Below are positions 32,076 through 45,500 of a DNA stretch of 64,000 nt, in pieces. The position numbers and the translations under genes are program-made. The stretch comes from Metaphire vulgaris (Eukaryota; Annelida; Clitellata; Crassiclitellata; Megascolecidae). Below the pieces are notes generated by a model. It saw nothing but the letters and a program-made list of their open reading frames with translations, had not been told where the DNA came from and made no database searches. The stretch is from positions 13,471,794 to 13,535,793 of the forward strand of contig CM030840.1 of NCBI GenBank assembly GCA_018105865.1, in the 5' to 3' direction. Numbering within the stretch: the first letter of the stretch is position 1; every line of letters begins with the position of its first letter.

Positions 32076-32856
32076 GTCATTAGTTGTACACATTGTTGGT
32101 TTTGAGCTGTTCATAACACGTCAATCCAGCAAAACCACTTACTATTTTGCATAACATTGTTGATGTGGTTTTAGAAATAAATATAAGGATAATATTTTTC
32201 AAGCTGCTTCCGATACCTCTAGAATCAAATTGAAATCATATTTCGACATTATACAAAATTATACCCTGAGTATCGCATCGATCAAATTGAGTGTCTTTCC
32301 TAATTATAATTAAACAGTGTCATCTAATCTCCGGTATTCACTGAAATTTCTTCTCATAATGATTATAATCAGTACTGTATCTTGGCAGTCTGATAAAGCG
32401 TTACAAAATATTTTATATATATACATATGTGCTTAAATATTCATATGCATAGAAAGACATGTCATAATCATTTTGTAGAGCTTTAAATTTAGAATCCGAT
32501 GATAAATAAATGCAGAATTTCTGAGCATGAGTTAAAATGTAGGACATTTATTGAGACCTTTCTCATCAGTTAGTGATATTACTAGGCTACAATATTAACT
32601 AATATTAACTAGGCTACAAGTTTAATTATACGAAAAATCCACGTGATTATTGTGCATAATATGTCAAACTCTTGTGTGAATTATTCCAAAACTCAAAATT
32701 GTGGTCAAAATTTTAACTGTGTTGGAAATCACTGGCAATCCCCTCAAAAGTCGTAATTCCCTTCCAGTTGAACATTACTAAACAAATGCTGCATCTGTAA
32801 AATAGAAAATGTTTTCTCCATAACACTAATACTATTACAACAGCAATAATAACAGC

Positions 32857-32859
32857 AAA

Positions 32860-32923
<64 letters not shown>

Positions 32924-33036
32924 GCTGCTACTGCTACTGCTTCTACTACTACTACTTTCTACTTCTGCTTCTACTACTACTGCTACTACTTCTACTGCTG
33001 CAACAACCACTGCTGCTGCTGCTGCTACTACTACTG

Positions 33037-33093
<57 letters not shown>

Positions 33094-33095
33094 AC

Positions 33096-33128
<33 letters not shown>

Positions 33129-33150
33129 CAACAACAACAACAACAATAAC
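32857..33150. repeat. (ACT)n/(GCT)n/(AAT)n/(AAC)n compound array
   Basis: Trinucleotide arrays with CTT and GCT interruptions, positioned like the 18.2-18.7 kb array relative to the gene 3' flank block (32620-32860). Confidence 0.9.
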
Positions 33151-33697
33151 AGTAAGATTTTCAAAACAATTTTAGTATACATAGGTATGATCTATAAATC
33201 CATACACAGGATATAATGCCGATGCCTGTGAAAAGAATTATCTTAGTGGGAGAGAGACGTGCTTAAAGGCAACCAGAAAGATGATGTCAGTGATTAACCC
33301 CTTAACTGGGGATCCCGGATATAACCGTCCATTTTACATTGAGTTACAGTTAAATACACGGTTAGGGGGTTAATTATATGGTATTCGCAAGAAGAATAAG
33401 GGCGGACTTAGGAAATGGTCCCAAATTCTTAAAGCATTTTTAATTTGCATTCGAATAATAAGTTCATTATGGCTACTTGCGTGATAGCAGATAAATTGAC
33501 AACTTATGATTAAATCGTTTTATCATATAAATACATTTTATACGCTAATTCCTTGTCTGTAAGCACATCTCTATATTAATTATATTTGACGATTCTATTA
33601 TTCTAACAATAGGCCTAACATGAGATTGCCCAAATCCTTATAATATCTCTAATTGCCAAGACCTTTGGCATACTCTCATCACAAAATAGGCCTACTG
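33151..33697. other. 3' flank of gene C
   Basis: No gene seen. Parts align with the 3' flanks of A and B (GTATTCGCAAGAAGAATAAGGGCGGA; AGATAAATTGACAACTTATGA). Confidence 0.45.
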
Positions 33698-34043
33698 AAG
33701 GGCTATCCAAATGGTAAACCGCGGTCCGCAGTCCGGACCGCGGAGGTTTCCTGAATGGACCGTGACCAGGTTCAAAATGCTAATAGAATTATTACTAACG
33801 ACTTTCATACATCGCATGAAAATAATTTTTGGCAACAAAATGTTACGAAAAGTATTCAATTTATTTAAAGCTGATTATTCTTTATAGTAGTGTTTTTATT
33901 TTAGTTCAAAGCGCTGGGGATATGTCACGACGACGTTTTTATGAGCGTCAACAAAAATTAACTCGAACCTTTTGGTCGGACCGGACCCCAGTCGTGTCTC
34001 GGTACAAATATTCTGACTGCCACGCAAACAAATTGATAGCCTT
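33698..34043. mobile_element. Probable hAT-like MITE downstream of gene C
   Basis: AAGGGCTATCCAAATG at the left and AATTGATAGCCTT at the right form imperfect inverted ends. Genes A and B read straight through the corresponding position (after CTCTCA.TAT). The interior contains the CGGTCCGCAGTCCGGACCG palindrome. Target duplication is unclear. Confidence 0.5.
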
Positions 34044-34114
34044 GGCATAGAGTATACGTAGGTCAAATCATCGAACGTTAAATGCTCGACCTTTGGTGTT
34101 GCAGCCTAAGCAGC

Positions 34115-34276
34115 TTAAGTATTGGACATAATACTGACCCGAATCTGAGGAGGATTTGGAGGAGGGTTTTCGTTGAGTGGTGTATAAAATCTGTTTCCAT
34201 CTTCGTCAGTCATATCCACGTAGTTCGGATCCGTTTCCATTGCGAGATTATTCGTCGAAGAAGGCGACCTTATTTC
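34115..34276 (-). CDS. Gene C cytoplasmic tail exon
   Basis: Acceptor TTTGCAG, then EIRSPSSTNNLAMETDPNYV. It keeps the tyrosine spacing of gene B but replaces YQGI by YVDM, and ends at SIMSNT, much earlier than A or B. The proline-rich stretch PPPNPPQI has lost the Lys of PPPKPP. Confidence 0.7.
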   Translation of the reverse strand, partial: EIRSPSSTNNLAMETDPNYVDMTDEDGNRFYTPLNENPPPNPPQIRVSIMSNT

Positions 34277-37200
34277 CTGCAAATATTTCATGTGACAAAG
34301 CTTTAACATAAGAATGGTTCCTCTAAGATACCGTGAAATGCATGGCTATAGGGGTGGCAAGTTGGCAGAGTAATAAGGCAATGGCGTGGAGATCCGTGGG
34401 TGCAGGGTTCGATACCCTCAGGAGACCTAAGGTGGACTTAGTCCTCACTCGCCTGATTACAGTGACGAATGAGTAGCATTGAATACTGCGAAGCAACCAA
34501 GCGCGCTAAACAGTGCACTGACCCCGTATGACGTCTGTACTGTACATCATTGCACGCGTGGCTGTTGGCCTCTGCAACTGGGTAGGAGCTAGAGAAGGAC
34601 TTTTATTGACACGGATAAAATTGGGAATACCAGTGTCGTAGCCAATGGTTTTGGGGGTTAAATCTCTCTGGATTGGCCGACAAAAATTATTGCGTATTAC
34701 TATTCTGTCGGTGGAGGAACGCAAAAATCGGGTTTGAGGTAGCATAGAATGAGAAAAGAAGCAAAAATATCTGAATAGAGTTGTATAGGCTGTCCGCGAT
34801 GTCATATAGCTCTATTATAACTAACTTAACCCAGCAAGTGAGGACTGTTTTTGCTTGTCAGGATTTCCGAAGTCAGGGAATGGTTGGTCGCAACCCCTTT
34901 GGAAAATTCAGGCTACGCCACTGAGTAATACTATCGGAAGGTGGATCGAGGAATTCAGTCTGCAGCACATCGTTCTTAATTTCGCATGCTGTCTTGCCCT
35001 TGTCCTTCCAGATAGGCCTAGATTTCTACATTATTGTTAAAATTATTGAAATGAAAGAAAAGCCGGCTCCGCTTATTTATTCGAGCTTTTATAGTTGTCC
35101 AGCTTTTTGCCATGATAAGTATTTATGAAACACTTTTGGGGGTATTTGGAGGCGCACGCGCCCTTTCTCCCCTATGGATCCACTTATGGAGCTAATCCCC
35201 TATGGAGCTAATCCCCTATGGATCCACTCATGGAGCTAATCCCCTATGGATCCACTCATGGAGCTAATCCCCTATGGATCCACTCATGGAGCTAATCCCC
35301 TATGGATCCACTCATGGAGCTAATCCCCTATGGATCCACTCATGGAGCTAATCCCCTATGGATCCACTTATGGAGCTAATCCCCTATGGATCCACTCATG
35401 GAGCTAATCCCCTATGGATCCACTTATGGAGCTAATCCCCTATGGATCCACTCATGGAGCTAATCCCCTATGGATCCACTCATGGAGCTAATCCCCTATG
35501 GATCCACTTATGGAGCTAATCCTCTATGGATCCACTCATGGAGCTAATCCCCTATGGATCCACTCATGGAGCTAATCCCTTATACATTAGATGGCAATTT
35601 CTTGTTCATACCTTCTGATATTCGTTTTGACTTGTTGGGTTGTGAAGTCTTAAGCGAAAGATCACAATTAGACAGATGATGATCACCAGAGCCGCAACTC
35701 CGAGCAATGTCGCCAAAACGATAACAGCATTCAGCAAAGATCTGTTCTCATTCTCTGGAAGAAAAAGGTCGATGCTGTGACAAAAGAGTTGCGTCCACTG
35801 GAATTTTATCCATACACTAAGTTGCATTGTTACGAATCATAATGACCTTAGAAATTACGGCTATTAAATAATCCGTTACAGTTCTAAAATTAAACTAGAA
35901 TTTTTAGACATTTGAAACCGTAAAAACAGCATTGACATTTTAAAATCAAGATAAAATTTATATTGCTTTACTCCACACCAAGCCTGAACGAGCTGTAAAC
36001 TGTATGCCACTCGCAGTCTCTCTAACCAATTTTGAAATATATGAGTCACTGTCATCCTGCGTAGATTCATCTGGCTCGACAACATTCTCTGCTTCACCGC
36101 CGCCTTCGTCAATCATATCTTGAAGCGGGTCACTTTCTACGGAAACAGCTGAACAGCATTATCTGCTCTGAAAATATCGCTGTCACTTTTTTCATTCAGT
36201 CATTGTCTTATTCTAAGGCACGCTGCTGCTAAAGTGTTTCAGGCTCGGGCAAACTACAGTAACTGAAAGGAACTGTGAATACTGAATAACCTAATACAAC
36301 TTCAACTCTGCAGATTTATCTAGTACAAAACATAGGAAGAGTCGCAAACAGGGATATTTTTACACCCCCTATCATCCTCCAAACACTCCCCAAATTTGAG
36401 ACCGACACCCACCCACCCATCTGAGCCAGGGATGACCTTTATTGCTTGTCAGACTTTTCAGCAGGGACCGGCCACAGAATATACTGACACTCCCCAAATT
36501 GATAATCCTAGAAATAAACTAGGTCGCAAATAAAGTTAGATGATACCATAAATATATGCCTACGCACGGCGCTAAAAAAACACCGGACTACTTGCAAGTG
36601 TGAAGCCTTGAAGCAAAGGTTTCAGTATATGGCAAGTGGGTCTATTGAGACTGACCATGGTTTCGACTCCCGGCTTCCTGTACTGTAAGGTGACCTAATT
36701 TTTCCAGTAAAAAGTAAAATTTATTTATGAAACTATTTGAGAATGAATTTTGAAGAATACCTAAAACGCCCGAGAAACTCATCATTTGGGATATGCACGC
36801 ATAAAATCTACAGCGGGGTTAAAGGCGACCCCCGGGTACTGTATCCGATGGTTACTTGCCAGTAGCATTTCCGTCTGAACTCGCATTGCAGACATTTGTC
36901 TTGCAACGAATAACCGTGTCACCACTGGCATTGCGTGATTTCTTTATTCCTTTAATCAGCGCTAAACTGAAAACATAATTGAAGGTTCTGTTGAAGAGAA
37001 GGAAATCGAAGACGTAGTCATTTCCTGTGGGAATTGGATCGATTACGATCTGGTTAAGTGAGTTGAGCAACGTCATCGACTGTTTGACACACTGAGCCTT
37101 CGTTTCAACACAGCAGCTGACATTCAACCAGACGCCAACGACAGATGTCTCAACGTTGACGATTGCAGTCGATTCAGTGAATGAAATGTCTTCGTAGGAG

Positions 37201-37881
37201 ACGCTGAACGTTGGCTTAGCTGGCGTTTTGACCGTCAGGGTGGCAATGCTGCTTCGACCGTACAGGTTGCTAGACCAGATGCTAGCCATGTAGTCCGTGA
37301 TGGGCATTACATTCGACTGGAAAGTGCTGTTGAACAGGGAATTATAGGAAAAATACGAATGTGTGGCCAACCATGTTTTCAATGTTTCAACTATTGTATT
37401 GTTGGCAATGTTTGTCAAAGTGACTGTCACTAGCTGTGGTTCTCCGTTATGCCAGCCGCAGCGCCACTGAAGTGATACGACGCTATGGGTGACGTATTGG
37501 ACTTTAAAATCACCCGGCATGTCAGGAACTCCTAAACAAAAATGTATATCGAATAAATGCATATATTACGCATATTCCTTCTCTGTAAGAGAGGTTAGCT
37601 GTTTTTGTGTACAGTGTGCATGGTTAAGAGAATGAATGAATGACTGAATGAGTAAGTGAATGAATGAATGAATGAATATAGGCCTACAGCTGAAAGCGAT
37701 TTGTGCCCCAGCACTTATGTAGCTGTTTAGAGTTACAATACCTCGACATTATTGACATTAAAGATACAGAAATACATGTACATTAAGTCTATTATGCGCT
37801 GTGCTCTATGGAACAGTAGCAAATTTTCGAAACTTACGCGATCACGGAATTTGGTGATGTGATGAAAGAACTAGTCGTATT

Positions 37882-37938
<57 letters not shown>

Positions 37939-38491
37939 CTAGAAAGAGGCTCGCTTCGCTCGCGTTCGCTTCGCTCGCAGTGCAGGATAATACTAATCCA
38001 ATACCTATACCTAATACCCAATCATTGAATTCATGCTGAAGAACATTTCAATGATGTACTGTACATACGCCACCTAGCCAAGCTCTGCGCCACGTAATAA
38101 TTAGGCCTATGTACGTTAAAATCACGCAACTGTGGCCATTTGTGACGCTGTACACGTATTTTTTGTGTACGCTAAAATGTACGTTAAAATTGCTGCGAAC
38201 AATTGTTACCAATAGCAACGTCGTCGCACGCCCAGCCCTCTGATGCTGCAATGACTCGACTAAACCGGTTCTACGAACATTTGTTACCAATAGCAACGTC
38301 GTCTTCGAACATCGTCCACCAACGCATCGCGACGTAAGGACTAAACGGTCTAAACCGTCTACCAATAGTCAACGCTCGCCCACCAACGCATCGCGACGTA
38401 AGGACTAAACGGTCTAAACCGTCTAGCAATAGTCAACCAATCAGAACGCTTGAAGGTAACAGACATACAGATAACGATCTTAATATTATAG

Positions 38492-38535
<44 letters not shown>

Positions 38536-41382
38536 CAGCAAGTCAACCTATATAGCGCCTTGACAAAACTGAGGTAAAAGTCATGGGCGCTTTGACAGGT
38601 ATCACTCGTAAGAGTTGTTAAACAAGTGAGTCTTAAAAATTCTTCGGAAACGAAATGATCGAATTGGATGTCGCGCCGGTCACTGGAAACGTGTTCAAAA
38701 GTAGTAGATTCGCTCGCGAAGCCGATCTTTCACCACACGTGACTGACTGTCTTTGTTGAAGGCGGAACGAGTAGGTATGCGCGACTTCTTGAACGAAGTC
38801 TAGAGCGTCGATAATCGACTGTATAGTCCTGGAGACGAGCGAGGAGATAGGAGGAGAAGGATCAGAGGAGTGCGGAAGACACAGAAACGCGGCACACCAA
38901 GACATCTTAGCTCGATTAGGCCTACATCAATATGTGGACTAGCTAGAGTGGTTGATATATGAGAATTAGACCATTTGGAAAAAGCATGTTTAAGAATCTT
39001 TTTATGCGAAATACGTTACGTTATGTTATGTTATGCTAATACGTTAATTTATATAGCATAATAATTATGGCTGAAGGCCAAAGTCAAGAGCACTTTACAC
39101 ACTGCACTTATATGATATATCAAACAAGTACGAAACGTTAGCTTAATAGGTTAATTAAATATAGAGTTAACCTGGGGGAATAACTTGATAAGTGACATTA
39201 TTTGAACCAAATGTGTTGGTTATTGTCATGGTGAAATTTCCATAGAATCCGTATTGAGCGGACATTGGAAAGTTGATAGAAGTCCAAAATGACGTGTTGA
39301 GGTTTGTTCGCAGAGGAAGATACTGTTGATATCCAGATGTATCAACGAAACTCCAGTTAGAGTACGAGGACAGCGGAGGGTTGGAGCGAAAATGAAATTG
39401 AAAATTAGTCGCCCCAAAAGACGATGGCCAATTCCACTTCCTGCTCGCTGGATAAACATCATAAAAGAACGGTCGACCTGAAATGTAAACAATATCTTTA
39501 GCAAGCATTGTAAGAAAACCGTATTTCGCGTCACTGGGTGATACTCGAGTAAATATGGTTGTTTCGCCATCGATTGAATAGTTGATTTATGTTATTGCAA
39601 TAAGCACTGTGTTGTTGCCTTTTGACTCAAAGCAATTGTGTGACCTAGATACATTATTTTATTCAAAAACAATTTGCGAAGAATTTATTTTCAGCAGAAA
39701 CAATATTATTGCAAACAATTCTAGGGTAGAGTCAACGATACTTTAGTCTGAATATAATTTGTGGAATGGCAGATCGAACGACAGAGATCATCAGAGAAAT
39801 AAGACTGTGCTATACCCTTTTGATGAAGATGTGACTGATCGAAGATGTGACACGAATGTTTCACGAATGATTGAATCTACAGTGTATATCAGAAGCTAAA
39901 TACGTCTCTGCTTACACTGGTCAAATTCAGCAGAGCAACAAATGCATTTGTTGCGGTTACTTTCATAGAAAGGTTGATTCCTCTGACAGCGCTGTTTTTT
40001 ACCTTTTGCGACATTTATTTTAAAAACGCCACGATATCAATTCAATTGACTAAATGAGATTAAATGTGTAACCAGGGGCGTAGCCAGGGTCGCAAGGGGT
40101 GCAATTGCACCCCCAAGTTGGTCAACTGCTAAACAAATTTGAGGCAATTATTTGAGAACTAGCAGATCTTTGGTGACTTTGTTACTAATAAACAGATTGA
40201 TTGATTGATTGATTGATTGATTGCTTAACAAATTTTATTGACCATTGCTTTGATTTTATGAATTTTATTGTGTTAATTTAGCTTTGCCGTCTGAGTGTCA
40301 TCACTGTCATTATACGGGCCTGAGGAGAGGGGGTGCAGCCGGTATATTGTTCCGGGGCCCATGGAGCTTTTAGCGGCCCGGGTCCGGTGATGATGATGCA
40401 TTAATATAAGCGATAAGTTTTTTAAAAAAAATTTTGCTTGTCAGGCTATTTTGGGGAGTTGATAACCTTTTTTGCTTGTCAGGCTATTTTGGAGCAGTAG
40501 CGTCATTTCACAATTTTCTTTGGGGCGAGGTAATTTTTGGGCTAATTTTGACCAGTTTCTGCAAATCTTAGGCATTTTTGCAAATTAGGAAATTTTGGGA
40601 AATTTTAGGGTCAATGTTGGTAAGTTTTCAATTTTTAATATTTTTAGCAATTTTTTTGCAATCTTTGCAATTTTTGCGCATTAATACATTATAAATTAAT
40701 TTGTTTATTTCCTTGGGTGACCACGGCCCCCTGTGCCCCAAATGACGCCACTGTTTTGGAGATTCGATAACGTTTTTCTTGCTTTTCAGGTTTTTCGAAG
40801 ACTTGATAAATTTTTTAGAGGCCACCACGACTTTTTGTTCCGAGGCCCGGAATTTCTCTCGGCGACCCTGTCATGATATAGCCAAATTGAGTCAAGATTG
40901 TTCGAGTCGATTATCGGTATGCATGTCCATTTTTTACAAAAATTTAAGAATTGCACCCCCTCAAGACAAATTCCTAGCTACGCCCTGTGTGTAACTGTAG
41001 AAGAAACAGGCTTAACCCGGATACTGTCTCTAAACTATGGTCCTTACCCGGTAGTAAGAATTTAGAGTCAAATAAGAGTCGATATAATTTGACCTGTTAC
41101 TCTTATATATGCTTCTCCTGCATGGAAAGGCTTTCTTCACGTTCGAGATAAACAAAGAATAGAAAAGCCCGTTAAAATGTAAAAAAATCTTTATTCGAAT
41201 TCAACTCCAACCTTTGAAAACACGAAAAACTTCCTCCTAAAGCTGCCTCTCAACAGAAGTATTCTCTTTGACCTCCTGTACATGACCTTAAATAAAATAC
41301 CTCACCGGTGAAGCATATTATAATGACCCCATATAATAGTAACTCCCCTCATTATTATATATTTAATAATAACTCCCCCTCA

Positions 41383-41416
<34 letters not shown>

Positions 41417-42458
41417 CGGTTTAACTTTACGGATGGTTCATTGTTGTTCTTTATTCCCGAGTACCTACCCCTCCACTCGTAGGTAGGCCTCAACAAGCAA
41501 GCCGATTGTTAGTCGGCTTACTCGGCTATATGCATAATTTAATGTTACTTTAATAGAGTCTGGTGACTCTGGTCTATCTTGTAAGGCGTCAGATTTGGAT
41601 ATGTGCTGGGGCAGATCCTGGCTGGGGCAACCATTTCACAGCGTCGCACTGCTATGCCCATTGGACACTGATACCATTGAGAACATACTATTTTGCATTC
41701 TATCAATCGGCTTCATTTTTGTTGGATTATGATTTTTTACAGTAGGTACTAGATTGTAGTAAGATGACTACTATTAAAACATAAACTAATTTTCCAAAAG
41801 TTATGGTTGCAAATTGTAATCGCAAATGAGCAGGCTGGGCCGGGCCGGGCCGGGCCTGAAATTCGGCGGGCCGAAACGGGCCGGGCCTAAAGGGAAAAAC
41901 AATGAAACGGGCCGGGCCGGGCCAAAAAACCACGGGCCGCCCGAGCCGGGCTGCCATAAGTCGGGCCGTGCAGGGGTCTAATAAGTACCAATGAATGATA
42001 AGTAAGTAAGTAAGAAAGTAAACACGAAATTTCTATAGCGCTGCCCGAAAGCTTGGCGGGGTGCACCAGCTTATTCGAGAGCGCTCAATCTAGGTAAATC
42101 CATAGTCCGTAATCCGTAGTCCGTGGTGATCAAGGTTGTAGATCCAGGTAGGTAGAATAAAGTTCTTTAAGAGTTTTTCATAGATCATCCATTTCGCAAT
42201 CTCTTTAAGTCAATTACTTTCAAATACCAACATTACTCTGCATTTGAATGTAAAGATCTATCACTCTCGTTCTGTTTTTGGACTCAATCTTTAAGCAAGG
42301 ACAACGTTTAAAGAAGGTTGCCAAAGGTCATCCATAACACAGAGACCCTACGAAGTCACGTTTATTAATAAGTACATATTGACTATAAACAAATTATATA
42401 ACTTTAGCGTATTGGCAGAACGAGACGCAAGTTGACATTCAAAGGTCGCTGAGCAGGT

Positions 42459-42504
<46 letters not shown>

Positions 42505-45500
42505 TCGGCGGGCCTCCTATTATTCAAAATCTCGACAATCCAGGGAACAAAGAGTTTCTGGCAAATCGCCAAGACTAACAGCTTTCGGCAATATATCACT
42601 CAACGTAGTAATAAATTATGCCATTATCTAGTGTCGAGAGCTCGAGTTAAACTATCGAATATCAAAGCAATTATCAACTTAATCGTGAAATCCATATTTC
42701 AAAATGACAGGTTTATTAACAAAAGCTTTTTCCATCAAAATATTTGAGACCCTGGATTGGCCTGGATTCGACATTTCCAGCATCTTCAAAGATACGTCAG
42801 ACATTGATCGATGGACAACTAATTAAACGAGAGAAAGCGATTCTTTTGAAGCCCGATGTTCTAAATTTAGCTAATTATTAAATCGTGCCTGGGAGCGATT
42901 AATCATGAAATTATATGTTATCGCAATTGTCACTTTTGACAGGTAAAATCCATTTATTAAAAACCCAAATTCCCAACCTGGGAGTTCTCAATCAACAACT
43001 TAAATGGACTGTGACCAAAATCCATTTGTCTTAGTGACGTCCCACCCACCTGAATCAACACAGTCTCATTCCAAAATAATATACACTTCATAACTATGAA
43101 TTTGAGTTTAAAGATCTATAACTTTCTAATCTCTGTATCAAATATATAAATTGTTGTTTCCTCAATGACTCGGGATTTAAACGTCCAGTACCCATTTGAC
43201 CCGGGACCTAAATTTCAGGGACCTAAATGGTCGGACCTATTTTTCCGAAGCCTATTAGGCGGGACCCATTTGTCGCGTGCCACCCAAACCCAACGTATTG
43301 CACTGAAATTTCTTAAGACCATTACTTAATTTCTGACCATACCCAACCCAATCCAACCCAACCCTTGGACTAACCCAACTCATGGCCACCTCTGACTTCC
43401 CCACACCAAATCTGAATAATTTCTGCAATTGAACTGGTCTTTTGCGATATGGATTTGGAGTACCATGAAACCATCGAGTGATACCATAGACTCATAGAGT
43501 ATTAGAATTGGTGCTATAGAGGTTCATAAATAATAACCTCGCCAACCGATTCAATATTAATTAATGGATCAATTACAAATCAAACTCACGAGATAATGTG
43601 AAACTCCAAATGTAGTAAGGGTCCGGTTTATAAATCGCTCCTTCCTCCTGTACTTGACAGTAGAAATAAGAATTGTAATATGTCATCTGAGCGGTGTCGA
43701 TAGAGAGAACCTGACCGTTGTTCTTTAAACTCTGGCCAGCAACTACATCACCGTCTTGATTTATAGCAGGTCCACTGGAAGTGTTCTGCAAGTATAAGTT
43801 GTAACCCGACCAAAAGTAATACATTTTAGGCTGGAAACCCGGTGGAGTGAATAATGATGTAGCGCTGCAAATGATTTCAATTACGTCTCCTTCTGTGAAC
43901 TGAGTCTTTCCCGATAAACTGTTGATATTGACGCTAACATTTCCTACAAAACCGGGTTTTAAAGAGAAATCAATTAAATGTGCATTGGAATGCGTTAGGG
44001 TTAGATGATGTATTATATCATCTGCCCTACTTAGAGGCAATCGCTGAATGAACAATCTTCGGATTCTATTTTATTCGGATCCTATTTTATTTGTCTTTAT
44101 TCACTGTGCAACAGTTCTGTCCGAGAGGCAACTGCAAAATCATTGAAAAGATTGTCGTTATAGAGAAATAAATGTTTATGGAAATTATGTCATCAACAAT
44201 GCTTAGGCCTACTCAGAACAATTGTGCAGTCGCGCTGAATGGCTAAATGCTGCATAGTGGCTGAATACAGTATTGTATAGTGTATACAGTATATGAAACT
44301 GCTGCATAATTGAAAATGTGGCGAAATTACAAAATTTATCATCGAAATAAATGACAATTTAATACAATTACATATGAGTTCCAATTATATTAGTCCCGGA
44401 AGATTAAGTTTTTGAGTATTCGGTATATGGCGTCAGGCATTGTAGAGCAATAAGCGATTGAAGTTAGTGAGTTTAACAAACCTTTCTTAAACGGCCACGA
44501 GGTTCCATATAAGAAGGTTCGGGTAATGTATAAGGGCAAGTTAGCTGGGGCAACACTCGGGTTTGCAGCTAAATAGGTCAGTGCACCTTCGATTAGGAAA
44601 TGTGTTCAGCACCGCTTCAGCAATAATTTCCAAGAGGCGGACTGCCACCAACGATAACACCGCGATGAGAGCAGGAAAGAAGCAGACGAGTGCGAAAGCG
44701 CGATTTTGGATGGAATAACTGTTTGTTGCCAGTGTATAGATCCAACCACTAAGAAACAGGCTCCTTGGGCAGTAGAAAGTAAAATTCCATTCACTGCATT
44801 ACAAAACCCACCGGCTAGGACATCGCCGCGGCGCACAGGTATACATTTTGAGCATAGGGAGTAGAGACTAGAGAACTCTGTTGTCCACTCACCAGGGAAG
44901 ATTTCCTAGCCAAACAGCTATGACGAACGGACACAGGTCTTAGTTAAGTTAACCCGTTTGGCAAGCTGAGTCACACAATCTTGAGTAAAGGATAGTCAGA
45001 ATAGAACATGTTGATTGTAGAACCTCTTATAGACAGAAGGCTGTTGATTAATGATGGCAGACAAAGACGGTGATTTTTTAAAGATTTAATTCAGAAAATC
45101 GAATACAAAAGTCCAAGACTGTCCAGAGTCGTAACCAGAAGCCCTCTTTTCGCAACTCTATCCAAAGATACGTTAATTAGAAATTAATTCAATAAGTAAG
45201 TAATAGCCGCATATAATAAACCATATGGCCGGTTCACATAAGAACAGTGGCGTATTTAGGAGTACGTTACTGAGCCATAGCGTACCCCTTTGGTCTTTTG
45301 GTCTTTTTTTCCTTGTCACTAGGTTTTAGAAGGGCGATAACTTTTTTGCTTGTCACCAAGTTTAATTTTCGAACTTCTTCAATTTCAGCATACCCCCTTG
45401 AACCATTCTAAATACGCCATTGGATAAGAAAAATATTATACCGTAAACAAACAAGACACCGCTGGAGCTAGTCGATGGCTGAGATCCAGTGCTCACAGTT

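Noticed and set aside
34343..34510. Functional tRNA gene
   Set aside because: A and B boxes are present but there is no cloverleaf or acceptor stem; a SINE is more likely.
35169..35581. CRISPR-like array
   Set aside because: The 28-bp units are directly adjacent with no spacers, in an intron of a eukaryotic gene.
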